DNA of 64,000 bases from Nitrincola alkalilacustris (GTDB lineage Bacteria > Pseudomonadota > Gammaproteobacteria > Pseudomonadales > Balneatricaceae), in contig NZ_WBOM01000005.1 of NCBI RefSeq assembly GCF_008973755.1, forward strand, positions 300,486-364,485. Direction: 5' to 3'. The notes below the pieces were generated by a model that was given only the letters and a program-made list of their open reading frames with translations, had not been told where the DNA came from and did no database searches. The position numbers were made by a program, and so were the translations under genes. This document shows, in pieces, positions 34,549-45,336 of the stretch. How positions within the stretch are numbered: the stretch's first letter is position 1; each line of letters begins with the position of its first letter.

Positions 34549-35580
34549 TCAAGGGATAAGATCAGCAATCACAGCCAGCGTATCACCCATATCGGCAAGC
34601 GCCGGATAGCGACGCGCCGCCAGAACACCGCTGCGCTGTGCATGGTATTCGGCTGGCTCAGTGCCCGTACGCTCCAGTGGATGGATACGTGCAATCAGAT
34701 CGCCCTTGTTAACAGTGTCGCCCAGATTTCGGGTGAGTTCCAGTATGCCTTTATGCGTGCTGATCACATAGCAGCTGGCATCCGGCATATCCAGTTGCAT
34801 CACGGGTGCATCCGGCAGCTCAGGCTTGCCGGGCAGAATCCCCGCGAACTTCAGGAAATTACTGACCCCGGTATCTGCCAGACGCATCGAATCAGGTGTC
34901 GTGGTGCCGCCGCCTCTGAGTTCAGTGGTGACAAACACCTTGCCCTGAGACTCCACGGCAGTATCGTAGAGTGAGTCAGCATCCAGCTCGAACATGATCA
35001 TGGTGGCCGGGGTGCCGAAACAGCGAGCGCCCTCAATGCAACGAGCTTCCTGCTCCTTGTCGGGCAGGCGGTGAGCGGCAGAGAAGGGGATGAAATCGAG
35101 CGTTTTACCACCGGAATGAATATCCAGCGCGTAGTCGCACAGAGGGATCAGGTAGCGCTGGAAATAATCGGCAATACGCTCCGTGATACTGCCCTGAGGA
35201 TCGCCGGGGAAAGCGCGATTCATATTGCCCTTGTCGATAGGGGAGGTACGCGTACCGCTGCAGACTGCCGGATAGTTCATTGCGGGCACAATAATCACGC
35301 GCCCTTGAATCTCCTCGGCTTTCAATGTCTGCGTCAGCTTCAGCAGTGCGGTGATCCCTTCATATTCATCGCCATGATTGCCACCGGTCAGCAGGGCTGT
35401 GGGTCCGTCACCGTTTTTCACAACCGTGACAGGTATCATAATGCAGCCCCAGGCGGACTGGTCGCTGGAGTAGGGTAGCTTCAGAAAGCCATGTTGCGTG
35501 CCTTCACGATCAAAGTCGACGGTGGGGGTAATGGTTGTATCGCGCAAGGTGGCCTCTCTGGCTGGTGTGCTGTGATTCAT
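34549..35580 (-). CDS. doeB: N-alpha-acetyl-L-2,4-diaminobutyrate deacetylase (DoeB)
   Basis: This zinc deacylase of the aspartoacylase fold has 343 residues. It removes acetate from N-alpha-acetyl-diaminobutyrate, the second step of ectoine degradation. Metal ligands are seen in TGGNHGDEYEG (His, Glu) and ALDIHSGGKTLDF (His); VTTELRGGGTTTP holds the catalytic glutamate. It stands 89 bases after doeA and the gap holds a hairpin (35613-35656). Confidence 0.93.
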   Translation of the reverse strand: MNHSTPAREATLRDTTITPTVDFDREGTQHGFLKLPYSSDQSAWGCIMIPVTVVKNGDGPTALLTGGNHGDEYEGITALLKLTQTLKAEEIQGRVIIVPAMNYPAVCSGTRTSPIDKGNMNRAFPGDPQGSITERIADYFQRYLIPLCDYALDIHSGGKTLDFIPFSAAHRLPDKEQEARCIEGARCFGTPATMIMFELDADSLYDTAVESQGKVFVTTELRGGGTTTPDSMRLADTGVSNFLKFAGILPGKPELPDAPVMQLDMPDASCYVISTHKGILELTRNLGDTVNKGDLIARIHPLERTGTEPAEYHAQRSGVLAARRYPALADMGDTLAVIADLIP

Positions 35581-35612
35581 TGAGTGTCATCTTCCTTTTC
35601 AGGCGGAACCTG

Positions 35613-35656
35613 AGAACCTGTTTTTGTCGGCCATGCGATATTGATAAACAGGTTCT
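35613..35656 (-). other. Hairpin between doeA and doeB
   Basis: AGAACCTGTTT and its exact complement (11-bp arms) are separated by 22 bases. It lacks a T run, so it is probably a mRNA processing or stability element that separates doeA from doeB levels. Confidence 0.55.
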
Positions 35657-35669
35657 GAGGTCCGGGATC

Positions 35670-36857
35670 TCAGGCTTTTACAAACAGCTGGCGTGGATAG
35701 CTGCAGAAGGTTTCCGCACCATTTTCGGTGATCAGAATGCTTTCTGTCGTTTCGATACCCCAGTCATCCAGCCACAGGCCGGGCATGAAGTGGAAGGTCA
35801 TGCCCGGTTTCAGCTCGGTATCGTCACTGCAGCGCAGGCTCATGGTGCGCTCGCCCCAGTCGGGCGGGTAGCTCAGACCTATAGGATAGCCGCAGCGTGC
35901 ATCGCCACGATCAAAACCGAAGCGCATCAAAGTCTCATTCAGAGCACGCGTGATATCGCCGCAGACATTGCCGGGTTTGGCAGCTGCAAGTCCGGCCTCC
36001 AGGCCAAGGTTTATCGCCTCTTCGGCGCGTCTGAACTCAATCGGCGGATCGCCCAGAAAAATAGTGCGTGCCAGAGGGCAGTGGTAGCGCTTGTGGCACC
36101 CTGCAATCTCAAAGAAGGTGCCTTCGCCCTTCACAAATGGCTTGTTATCCCAGGTCAGATGCGGTGCCGATGCATCCTTGCCGGATGGCAGCATGGGGAC
36201 GATAGAGGGATAGTCGCCGTTATGGCCATCATGGCCCATGCAGCCGACTCGATAGATCTCACCGACGAGGATATTCTTCGGCATACCCGGCTCGATCATA
36301 TCGAAGATGCTGCGATGCATATTCTCGACAATACGGGCCGCCACGTTCATATAGGCGATCTCCTGAGGCGACTTGATGGTGCGACACCAGTTCACCAGAC
36401 CTGTCGCGTCAATCAAGGTGGCATCCGGCAGACCACGTACCAGTGCTCCATAGGCCTTGGCACTGAAATAGTAGTTATCCATCTCGACGCCGAACACGCC
36501 CTTGTTCCAGCCACGTGCCGGCAAGACCTCTTCACACAGATAATCCAGTGAATGAAAGGGCGGGTTCATCACATACTTGTCCGGGTAGGAGGTGATATCC
36601 TCTTCCGGCATATAAACCGTTCGGCGCGCCCCGTTGGCATCGATGCCGCGCCCATACCACAGCGGGTTGCCCGTCTGGGCAATGACGACACATTGGGGCG
36701 TGTAGAATGACCAGCCGTCATAGCCGGTCAGCCACGCCATATTGGCTGGGTCATGAACGATGAGAGTATCGATCTCCTGCTCTGCCATGGCGGTGCGGAC
36801 CTTGGCCAGACGCTCGGTGTACTCTTCGAGACTGAATGACAGGTGAATCTCATGCAT
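35670..36857 (-). CDS. doeA: Ectoine hydrolase (DoeA)
   Basis: This enzyme of the M24 creatinase/aminopeptidase fold opens the ectoine ring to N-alpha-acetyl-L-2,4-diaminobutyrate. It has 395 residues: a creatinase N-terminal domain (DTLIVHDPANMAWLTGYDGWS, given here as one block) and a pita-bread catalytic domain with CRTIKSPQEIAYM, FFEIAGCHKRYHCPLAR and GMTFHFMPGLW. It is followed by doeB and doeX. A 311-base gap separates it from teaD, so it may have its own promoter or rely on read-through. Confidence 0.93.
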   Translation of the reverse strand: MHEIHLSFSLEEYTERLAKVRTAMAEQEIDTLIVHDPANMAWLTGYDGWSFYTPQCVVIAQTGNPLWYGRGIDANGARRTVYMPEEDITSYPDKYVMNPPFHSLDYLCEEVLPARGWNKGVFGVEMDNYYFSAKAYGALVRGLPDATLIDATGLVNWCRTIKSPQEIAYMNVAARIVENMHRSIFDMIEPGMPKNILVGEIYRVGCMGHDGHNGDYPSIVPMLPSGKDASAPHLTWDNKPFVKGEGTFFEIAGCHKRYHCPLARTIFLGDPPIEFRRAEEAINLGLEAGLAAAKPGNVCGDITRALNETLMRFGFDRGDARCGYPIGLSYPPDWGERTMSLRCSDDTELKPGMTFHFMPGLWLDDWGIETTESILITENGAETFCSYPRQLFVKA

Positions 36858-37168
36858 ATAGTCTGATTCTTCTAAAGCCTGCGATCAGCAGGACGGGTTG
36901 ATGAAAGAAACATCTTTGTGCTGATGGGCCACCAATACCACCTGAAGGAGGGCGATGTCCAGTGCGCACGTTTTTGAAACCAGGCAGCGGCTGGCGAATG
37001 TAGCCGCAGACCTGCGGTAACCGACTTGCCCTTTCTGGAAGAAAAGAATAGCCGCCTACCTGTTTTTATATCAAATAAAACTGATATGCACGCCGCTGAA
37101 CGACAGTCCCTGCATGAGATGCGACATGCATATCGGTTTCAATCAGAACACAGTTTTCAGCCAGGGCT
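36858..37168. other. 311-bp gap between teaD and doeA with one possible tiny ORF
   Basis: No conserved gene is visible. On the plus strand AAGGAGGGCG leads into ATG 36955 and a 21-codon frame ending at TAA 37020; its product matches nothing I recognise. An 8-bp inverted repeat (GATATGCA at 37083-37090 and 37127-37134) lies nearer teaD and is followed on the minus strand by a T-rich stretch, possibly a weak teaD terminator. No copy of the 31-bp-spaced boxes is present. Confidence 0.4.
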
Positions 37169-37609
37169 TCAGACTACAAGCGTCGGGCACTTTGCGGTGC
37201 TGGCCACGCGTTGTGAAACACTTCCCAGGAAATAACCCTCCACATCGCCATTGGTGCCACGAGATCCCATCACTATCAGATCTACATCTCTGGACTTGGC
37301 GAATTTGACAATGGTTTTTGATGGCCGTCCACCCTTGACGAAAGCTCTGACCGGATCTGCCCCGCGCTCGATGGCATAGCGCTTGGCATGTTCGGCCACA
37401 TTGGTTGCGAACTCCTTCAGTGCCGTGTCGGGAAGATGCAGATCCTCCGGCCGGACCATCGACATCGACGCTTCAAACAGGCTGTGATGCTTATACACAC
37501 AGAGCAGAAAAATCTCGGCTGATGTCAGTTGCTGCAGTTGAACGGCCTTGTCCAGCGCAGCCAGTGCGCCTTCAGAGCCGTCGACCGGAACCAGAATACG
37601 TTTAAACAT
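37169..37609 (-). CDS. teaD: Universal stress protein of the ectoine transporter (TeaD)
   Basis: This single-domain UspA protein has 146 residues with the ATP-binding loop [23 protein letters not shown] at the C-terminal end, of which GSRG and GSVS contact nucleotide. In Halomonas elongata TeaD binds ATP and lowers activity of the TeaABC carrier. The gene follows teaC after ten bases, the same order as in Halomonas, so it should belong to the tea operon. Confidence 0.9.
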   Translation of the reverse strand: MFKRILVPVDGSEGALAALDKAVQLQQLTSAEIFLLCVYKHHSLFEASMSMVRPEDLHLPDTALKEFATNVAEHAKRYAIERGADPVRAFVKGGRPSKTIVKFAKSRDVDLIVMGSRGTNGDVEGYFLGSVSQRVASTAKCPTLVV

Positions 37610-37619
37610 GATACTCTCC

Positions 37620-38903
37620 TCAGCGGAACGCCAGATCCCTCAGGAACAGCGAGATTTGCGGGAAGATGATGATCAATGCAGCTGACAACACCAGCATGAA
37701 GACAAAGGGTGGAGTGCCTCTGATCACCTCCCAGTAAGGGCGCTTGAAGATCGCAATTGCCGTGAATATGTCGCACCCGAAGGGCGGTGTGGCTGAGCCT
37801 ATGGCCACCATCAGCGTGATCAGAATTCCGACCAGCACAGGATCCAGCCCGGTTGATGAGATGGCAGGTGCAAAGATCGGAGTCAGAACCAGAATGACCA
37901 CAATCGGATCGACAAACATGCAGGCGATGAAGAAGGCGACTGCAATGGCGATCAGCACGCCGGTAGGTCCTGCTTCATTGATACCGAAGGTGCCCAGCAG
38001 GGCTTGGGGTATCTGAGCAAATGAGATGATCCAGGAGAAGCCATTACCGACCGCCACCAGAATAAATACCACGGCAGTGATCAACCCGGTGGACTTGGCT
38101 ATCTTGTAGATATCGATCGCCTTCAATGAGCGGAAAACGATAAACTCCAGAATCACAGCATAGAGCACACAGGCTGCGGCCGCTTCGGTGGGGCTGAATA
38201 CCCCGCCATAGATACCGCCGACTATGATTACCGGGAAGCCCAGTGGCCAGAGCGCTTCCTGAACTGCCTTGAGACGCTCCATCCAGCCGGTTTTCGGCTC
38301 GGTTGGCACATCATGGATGATGGCATAGGCGATGCAGTAGATGGAGAACAGGAACAGAATCAGCAGGCCAGGGCCTATCCCAGCAATGAATAGCTCGCCG
38401 ATCGAGGTGCCGGAGATGACGCCATAGATGATCATGCCGATACTGGGTGGGATCAGAAAGGCGATATCACTGGAGTTGATGATCAGCGCCAGCGTAAAAG
38501 AATCCTTGTAACCCGCTTTGAGCATGCGCGGGCGCAACGGAGATCCGACCGCAACAACAGTGGCCTGAGTGGAGCCGGATACCGCGCCGAACAGGGTGCA
38601 GGATGCGGCTGTACTTACAGCCAAGCCACCTTTGATATGGCCGATGAAGGCCATCACCATATTCACCAGACGGTTGGCCGACTGGCCTCGGGTCATGATG
38701 TCGGCTGCCAGAATAAACATCGGAACAGCAATCAGGGCAGCGGGTCTGATGCCCCCCATCAGTTGTTGAATCAGCGTGTTCATCTGACCGAAGCCATCGA
38801 ACATCATGTAGAAACCGATCAGTGCTGCTGTCACCAATGGAATCATCATCGGGAATCCCAGCAGCAACAGAAGGATCATGGTGCCCAGCATTATTGTCAT
38901 CAT
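37620..38903 (-). CDS. teaC: TRAP transporter large permease for ectoines (TeaC)
   Basis: This DctM-type integral membrane subunit has 427 residues and about 12-13 helices. It carries the TRAP large-subunit blocks [40 protein letters not shown] and [14 protein letters not shown]. It uses a sodium gradient to import ectoine or hydroxyectoine delivered by TeaA. It follows teaB after 61 bases. Confidence 0.93.
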   Translation of the reverse strand: MMTIMLGTMILLLLLGFPMMIPLVTAALIGFYMMFDGFGQMNTLIQQLMGGIRPAALIAVPMFILAADIMTRGQSANRLVNMVMAFIGHIKGGLAVSTAASCTLFGAVSGSTQATVVAVGSPLRPRMLKAGYKDSFTLALIINSSDIAFLIPPSIGMIIYGVISGTSIGELFIAGIGPGLLILFLFSIYCIAYAIIHDVPTEPKTGWMERLKAVQEALWPLGFPVIIVGGIYGGVFSPTEAAAACVLYAVILEFIVFRSLKAIDIYKIAKSTGLITAVVFILVAVGNGFSWIISFAQIPQALLGTFGINEAGPTGVLIAIAVAFFIACMFVDPIVVILVLTPIFAPAISSTGLDPVLVGILITLMVAIGSATPPFGCDIFTAIAIFKRPYWEVIRGTPPFVFMLVLSAALIIIFPQISLFLRDLAFR

Positions 38904-38964
38904 TGTTATTGTCCCTCACCCTTGGCTTGCTGGATCAAGCTTTTCTAGCATCACGCTTGATGTA

Positions 38965-39540
38965 TCAGACTTCTGTTTCAGTATCGGCGTAGCCATCGAC
39001 AACATGGGTCGACAGATAAACGTCCTCTGAGGTGATATTCTTGATACCCGTCATGAAGTACTGTATCCCGGTCACGGCAAATCCGATCGGTACCCAGAGG
39101 TACATCAGATAGATCGGAATCGACAGGGAGGGCAGTAATCGGCCCGTGCTGTAGGTGCTCTGAATATATCCGATCGAGAAGTAGCAGAGCATGAACATTA
39201 TACCGGCTGTGAAAAAAGCGATGATTATCATCAGAGCGCGTCTGGCCTTGACCGGCAGGGCATCATACAGTGCAGACATGCGGATATGGCGACCATGCCG
39301 GGCTGCGTAACCAATGCCCGCAAACGTGATCATCACGATCAGTATCCGGTTCACCTCTTCAGAAAAAAACAGGCTCTCGCCGAACACGAAACGGCCCACC
39401 ACATTGGCAACGGTATTCACTGCCATCAGCAGAACGCCGACGGCCAGTATTACGGCTTCGATACGACTGATCATGATGTCGATCTTGCCAAGAATACCTG
39501 GTAGTCCGGATACAGCCTGTTCGTTCAAGTCATCCGTCAT
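38965..39540 (-). CDS. teaB: TRAP transporter small permease for ectoines (TeaB)
   Basis: This DctQ-type subunit has 191 residues and four predicted helices, with the family block [20 protein letters not shown] and [16 protein letters not shown]. The frame is open from 39600, but ATG 39540 gives the expected N-terminus MTDDLNEQ. The longer form would add 20 residues overlapping a hairpin region. It partners TeaC in the membrane. Confidence 0.9.
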   Translation of the reverse strand: MTDDLNEQAVSGLPGILGKIDIMISRIEAVILAVGVLLMAVNTVANVVGRFVFGESLFFSEEVNRILIVMITFAGIGYAARHGRHIRMSALYDALPVKARRALMIIIAFFTAGIMFMLCYFSIGYIQSTYSTGRLLPSLSIPIYLMYLWVPIGFAVTGIQYFMTGIKNITSEDVYLSTHVVDGYADTETEV

Positions 39541-39576
39541 GTGGCACCCCACTATGGCATGGTGTCTGAATCTCAA

Positions 39577-39610
39577 ACGGGCGCAAAGCACTCCATGCAC
39601 TTTGGCCCGT
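39577..39610 (-). other. Hairpin between teaA and teaB
   Basis: ACGGGC/GCCCGT arms continue through CAAAG/CTTTG with one bulged base, and an inner GCA/TGC pair. A structure here is typical where the binding-protein mRNA is kept at higher level than the membrane-subunit mRNA. Confidence 0.6.
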
Positions 39611-39627
39611 GACTCTCAGTGTTAACC

Positions 39628-40653
39628 TCAGTTGCCTGTCACGGCCTCAAGATCGGCCTTGAACTGGTCAAGCAGTGCCTGACCACGCTCGCCGGTCATC
39701 TCGATAAAGCGTGCTTCAACCTGTGGTGCGCGATCGCGGAAGGCCTGGCGTTCCTCTTCTGTCAGGCGTGTTACTGTGACATCAGGCTTGGCGGCCAGAA
39801 TCTTCTCCAGTGATTGCTCGCTGAGACCGGGTACATACTCGGTGATGTAGTCAAACGCGTGAGCAGTCGCATCATGGACCAGTTGCTTGTCCTCATCAGA
39901 CAGGCCGTCGAAGAAACGCTTGTTTGCCATCATGGCGGTGGTGAACTGACCATGTCCGGTAAAGATCAGGTTCGGTGAAACTTCATAAAGGCCACCGGAT
40001 TCGATCCAGAAGATCGGGTTTTCCTGACCCTGGATGATGTTGGTCTGCAAACCGCCGTAGACTTCACCCCAAGGCAGGGGGGTAGGTGTTGCACCGAATG
40101 CACGATAGGTTTCGGTCAGCAGAGGGTTGGTCATGGTGCGTATGTTTTTGCCACGGAACTCCTCAGGTGTGCGCACAGGAGTATCCGCGGTGACCACCAT
40201 CTCGCCTTCCGGGTACATGGTCAGCAGCTCAAGACCCTGCTCGGCATAGAGTTCGGGGAACATCTCATTGATCGCGCTGCTGGTGCGGAAAAATTCTATG
40301 ATCTGATCATCTTCAACCGGCAGCAGGTAAGGGATGAAGAAGATCTGTGCTTCAGGGATTATGGCACCGGTAAAGCCGGGAGACTGGTTTACGAACTGCA
40401 GTATGCCTGCCTGAGTCTGCTCCATGATGTCATCGGATTCGCCAAGTTCGCCAAAGCGGAAAACCTGAACCGTGTTGGAGGAGTTGGCTTCGACATACTC
40501 CTTGAACTTCTGTGCGAATACATCCTGTACATCGCCCTCGAACTCCTCATGCGCATAGCGCCAGTTTGCGGCTTCGGTATCAACGCTGTAGCTCACCATA
40601 CCGGCCATCAGAACACCCGCCAGTGCGGTGCTTAGAAGTGTTTTCTTACTCAT
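39628..40653 (-). CDS. teaA: Ectoine-binding periplasmic protein of the TRAP transporter (TeaA)
   Basis: This DctP-type binding protein has 341 residues, the same length as Halomonas TeaA, with a signal peptide of about 28 residues. The mature start NWRYAHEEFEGDVQDVFAQ, the segment GELGESDDIMEQTQ and the ligand region IRTMTNPLLTETYRAFGATP, then ENPIFWIESGGLYEV, are very close to TeaA as I recall it; the glutamate, arginine, asparagine and tryptophan that hold ectoine appear conserved. First gene of the tea operon, behind a leader with a large palindrome and a phased-box promoter. Confidence 0.94.
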   Translation of the reverse strand: MSKKTLLSTALAGVLMAGMVSYSVDTEAANWRYAHEEFEGDVQDVFAQKFKEYVEANSSNTVQVFRFGELGESDDIMEQTQAGILQFVNQSPGFTGAIIPEAQIFFIPYLLPVEDDQIIEFFRTSSAINEMFPELYAEQGLELLTMYPEGEMVVTADTPVRTPEEFRGKNIRTMTNPLLTETYRAFGATPTPLPWGEVYGGLQTNIIQGQENPIFWIESGGLYEVSPNLIFTGHGQFTTAMMANKRFFDGLSDEDKQLVHDATAHAFDYITEYVPGLSEQSLEKILAAKPDVTVTRLTEEERQAFRDRAPQVEARFIEMTGERGQALLDQFKADLEAVTGN

Positions 40654-40696
40654 GATTCAATCCCTCGTCGCTTTATTATATGAAGATCGAAAAAGG

Positions 40697-40750
40697 AAAA
40701 AGGGGTCAGGTACATTTAAGGCAGGCCTTAAATGTACCTGACCCCTTTTT
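40697..40750. repeat. Perfect dispersed palindrome (REP-like), copy 1, in the teaA leader
   Basis: Two 26-base arms (40697-40722 and 40725-40750) are exact complements with a 2-base AG loop. The arm contains GGGGTCAGGTACATTT and ends in runs of A and T, so the RNA hairpin with its T run could terminate transcription on both strands. It lies between the predicted teaA promoter (-10 at 40821-40826) and teaA. A second copy is at 53585-53640 with paired base changes. Confidence 0.9.
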
Positions 40751-40820
40751 CTTTTTCTTGCCACTTTTTCTCTGTTGTGATTTGTTTCAGAAACATGCCT
40801 GAAACCCAGACCATTGATTA

Positions 40821-40915
40821 ACTATACAGAGACGCGGAGGGACTTTTTTTCTGTAACGCTTGATGTGAGTTGCAGTTTTTTCTGTTTCAGAGGGTGTGAG
40901 ATGAGGTTTTTTCTG
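40821..40915 (-). promoter_or_regulatory. teaA promoter with three 31-bp-spaced T-tract/CTG boxes
   Basis: On the minus strand CAGAAAAAA boxes lie at 40915-40906, 40885-40875 and 40854-40844 with CAGA cores exactly 31 bases apart. TCTGTATAGT follows; the -10 TATAGT is at 40826-40821. As before doeC, the closest box covers the -35 position. The predicted leader is about 160 bases. This is likely the regulated promoter for ectoine uptake, with DoeX as the suspected binding protein. Confidence 0.68.
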
Positions 40916-40976
40916 CGTTTGCCGCATGGTGTCAGGGCCTGCAGCGGGTAGGCGGGCTTAAGGTGGTGATGGAGGG

Positions 40977-41012
40977 GAAAAGGCAGGTGTGCGATCAGCG
41001 CAGCTCCTGCCT
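40977..41012 (-). terminator. Intrinsic terminator of hisC
   Basis: AGGCAGG/CCTGCCT arms with an inner TGCG/CGCA stem are followed on the minus strand by TTTT. It lies just beyond the hisC stop and separates it from the divergently placed boxes of the teaA promoter. Confidence 0.75.
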
Positions 41013-41027
41013 GTCGGGTTGTTGCGC

Positions 41028-42089
41028 TTACAGATCCGGGTGGGCTGACAAGGCTTCCAGCAGCTTTTTCATCTCTTGATCGGTGCCGATAGAGATGCGC
41101 AGGAACTGATCAATACCTGGTTTTTTGAAGTGTCTGACCAGAATGCCGAGGTTGCGCAGGTAAGCCATCAGTTCAGCTGCATCCTGTTGCGGATGAGTGG
41201 CAAACACGAAGTTGGCAGCCGATGGCAGCACTTGAAAGCCCAGTGCCTCCAGTTGAGTGCGCGTTGTTTCGCGCGTGTTGATGATCCTGTTGCAGGTGCT
41301 GCGGAAATAGTCACCATCTTCCAGCGCCGCAACAGCCGCTGCCGTAGCCAGCATATCCAGCGGGTAGGAGTTGAAGCTGTTCTTGACTCTTTCAAGGCCT
41401 GCTATCAAATCCTCCTGGCCCATCGCATAACCCACGCGCATGCCTGCCAGCGATCCGGATTTGGACAGGGTCTGAATCACCAGCAGGTTCGGGAAGCGGT
41501 CAATCAGACTGGCTGCGCTTTCGCCACCGAAATCTATATAAGCCTCATCGACAATCACGACACTCTCAGTATTGCGCTGCAGGAAGGACTCAATCTCTGT
41601 CAGTGATAGCAGAATACCGGTTGGCGCATTGGGGTTGGCAAAAATCACTCCCCCATTTTCAGTCGGATAATCGCTCAGATTGATGCTGAAATCTGGGCGC
41701 AGGCTGATTTTTTCATGCTCTATATCCAGTAAATTGCAGTAAACATCGTAGAAACTATAGGTAATGTCAGGAAAAAGCAGGGGGCGCGGCTGGCGGAAAA
41801 ATGCCATGAATGCCAGTGCCAATACTTCATCGGAACCATTACCGGCAAATACCTGACTTTCGTTGATCTGAAAGCGTCTGGCGACAGTCTGTTTCAGCGT
41901 CGTGGACTCGGGATCGGGATAAAGGCGCAGGCGATCTACCTGAAATTCGCGCAGCACACGTTCGACCCCAGGCGAGGGCGGGTAGGGGTTTTCATTGGTG
42001 TTGAGTTTGATCAGGTTCTGTACTTTAGGCTGTTCGCCCGGTGTATAGGGCACCAGAGAGCGGATCGCAGGACTCCAGAATTTACTCAT
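41028..42089 (-). CDS. hisC: Histidinol-phosphate aminotransferase
   Basis: This class I/II PLP aminotransferase makes histidinol phosphate in histidine synthesis; about 353 residues. Typical HisC features are [28 protein letters not shown] and the PLP lysine in [19 protein letters not shown]. The start is set at ATG 42089 ([15 protein letters not shown]), not 42107. It sits alone between ectoine degradation and synthesis; no other his gene is near, so it may be a second copy or act on another substrate. Confidence 0.88.
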   Translation of the reverse strand: MSKFWSPAIRSLVPYTPGEQPKVQNLIKLNTNENPYPPSPGVERVLREFQVDRLRLYPDPESTTLKQTVARRFQINESQVFAGNGSDEVLALAFMAFFRQPRPLLFPDITYSFYDVYCNLLDIEHEKISLRPDFSINLSDYPTENGGVIFANPNAPTGILLSLTEIESFLQRNTESVVIVDEAYIDFGGESAASLIDRFPNLLVIQTLSKSGSLAGMRVGYAMGQEDLIAGLERVKNSFNSYPLDMLATAAAVAALEDGDYFRSTCNRIINTRETTRTQLEALGFQVLPSAANFVFATHPQQDAAELMAYLRNLGILVRHFKKPGIDQFLRISIGTDQEMKKLLEALSAHPDL

Positions 42090-42251
42090 TGTCAGTATCA
42101 CCGGCATGAATGGGGGTGTTAATAGAGGATCTGATTATCGGTTTCGCACATCATAACAAAGGCAGGGTGCGCAGGACACAATACAGAAGGTTAAAGATCT
42201 GTACTGTGTTGCGTCTGAGCTGGATCGCTGAAAATGAAAAGGTTGCTGGTA

Positions 42252-42839
42252 TCAGGATGATTGATTGTGCAGATATTCCGGTAAGGGGGTGTCATCACCA
42301 CGATCCAGAGCACCGATATCCAGCATCGGGGCGGCATCAATATGGTGTGCGCCCAGAATATGGGCCACTCTCTCCAGGGATGCGACGACCATTGATTGCT
42401 CCCACTCATGCATATCATCAAACTGGCGAATAAACATATCCTGCAGAGTGGTGGGGGCTGATTTCAGCAGCTCCTGTCCCTCATCTGTCGGTACAACATG
42501 TACCTTGCGCTTATCCTCCTGGCTGCGTTCACGCCGCACCAGCGCCTTGCGCTCCAGGCGGTCAAGGATGCTGGTCACGGTTGCCTGGGCCAGGTTCATC
42601 TCTTTGGCCAGCACGCCAACTGTTACCGGGCCATGCAGCCTCAGGGTCTGCATCAGCATCAGTTGTGGCATGGTCAGGCCAGTCATCCGACTCAGGTGCT
42701 TATCATGAAGATCGGTTGCACGAATAATCTGTCTCAAAAGTACCAGGACTTCGTGACTTTTTTGCATAAGGCTCGCCAGACTCTGTTGTGTTTCGCTCAA
42801 TGGAGGGCGATTTTTAGCCTGATTGTTCAAATAATGCAA
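42252..42839 (-). CDS. ectR: MarR-family regulator of ectoine synthesis (EctR)
   Basis: This MarR-type winged-helix repressor is divergent from the ectoine operon, the position of EctR in methylotrophs and halophiles. The DNA-binding part is VGVLAKEMNLAQATVTSILDRL and the wing RRERSQEDKRKVHVV. The start is unclear: the frame opens at 42899, but a perfect GGAGGTG lies at 42858-42852, followed after six bases by ATT (42845) and after 12 by TTG (42839). TTG is used here (195 residues); an ATT start would add two residues. Confidence 0.83.
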   Translation of the reverse strand: MHYLNNQAKNRPPLSETQQSLASLMQKSHEVLVLLRQIIRATDLHDKHLSRMTGLTMPQLMLMQTLRLHGPVTVGVLAKEMNLAQATVTSILDRLERKALVRRERSQEDKRKVHVVPTDEGQELLKSAPTTLQDMFIRQFDDMHEWEQSMVVASLERVAHILGAHHIDAAPMLDIGALDRGDDTPLPEYLHNQSS

Positions 42840-42961
42840 ATTAATTTTGACCACCTCCAGAAAAATATTTTGTAACGCAATGCTATATATATGTAGCACT
42901 TCAGGCAGTATTTATCAATTTTTCCTCTATATTCGGGGTGTCAGTACTATGCGCTAACGGG

Positions 42962-42992
42962 TTGAAATTGATCCAGTGATATGTTTTATAAT
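42962..42992 (+). promoter_or_regulatory. Probable ect operon promoter
   Basis: TTGAAA (42962-42967) and a perfect TATAAT (42987-42992) are separated by 19 bases. The long spacing suggests modest strength or assistance, for example under salt stress. The start of transcription would be near 42999, leaving a leader of about 28 bases. Confidence 0.6.
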
Positions 42993-42997
42993 TAAAA

Positions 42998-43015
42998 CCA
43001 TAGTATTACTAAATA
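42998..43015. promoter_or_regulatory. Candidate EctR operator
   Basis: Read on the minus strand the site is TATTTAGT, AA, TACTATGG. The EctR1 site of Methylomicrobium is, as I recall it, TATTTAGT, GT, ACTATATA. The first half-site is identical and TAGTATTACTA inside is a perfect palindrome. It covers the start of transcription immediately after the -10, ideal for repression. Confidence 0.55.
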
Positions 43016-43020
43016 AATGA

Positions 43021-44853
<1,833 letters not shown>

Positions 44854-44890
44854 TCAGCCTACTCAACTCATTACATTAAGGAATTCATCA

Positions 44891-45277
44891 ATGATCGTAC
44901 GTACTCTGAAAGAGTGCCAGCAGTCTGAGCGCCGTGTCGTGACCGAAACCTGGGAAAGCACTCGCATGCTGCTCAAGGATGACAATATGGGGTTTTCATT
45001 CCATATCACGACCATCTACAAGGGCACGGAAACACATATCTGGTATCAGAACCACCTCGAATCGGTCTATTGCATCAGCGGCCAGGGTGAGGTTGAAACC
45101 ATTGCCGATGGCAAGGTCTATCCGATCGAGCCAGGCACGCTGTATATCCTGGATAAGCACGATGAGCATCTGCTCAGAGCAACAACAGAAGATATGGTCA
45201 TGGCCTGTGTTTTCAATCCGCCGGTTACCGGGCGTGAGGTTCATGATGAAAATGGTGTTTATCCCCTGTGTGACTGA
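44891..45277 (+). CDS. ectC: Ectoine synthase
   Basis: This small cupin enzyme closes the ring of N-gamma-acetyl-diaminobutyrate to ectoine; 128 residues. Family blocks are [16 protein letters not shown], the metal/substrate strands [20 protein letters not shown], and [14 protein letters not shown]. The ATG at 44891 lies eight bases after AAGGA; an in-frame start at 44786 lies inside ectB and is not used. It is followed by the aspartokinase gene after 59 bases. No ectD hydroxylase is in the cluster. Confidence 0.96.
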   Translation: MIVRTLKECQQSERRVVTETWESTRMLLKDDNMGFSFHITTIYKGTETHIWYQNHLESVYCISGQGEVETIADGKVYPIEPGTLYILDKHDEHLLRATTEDMVMACVFNPPVTGREVHDENGVYPLCD

Positions 45278-45336
45278 GCAGGGGCACCTCAAAACAACGC
45301 GCATTCAGCGTGGGATTAACCTGAACAGGGAGTCCA

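Noticed and set aside
35535..36551. 338-residue plus-strand frame opposite doeA
   Set aside because: The length is striking, but the minus strand encodes full ectoine hydrolase; the plus frame has no family motif and no ribosome site.
36858..37168. A third copy of the 31-bp phased boxes before doeA
   Set aside because: Only a single TTTCTGG (37032-37038) occurs and nothing fits at plus or minus 31 bases.
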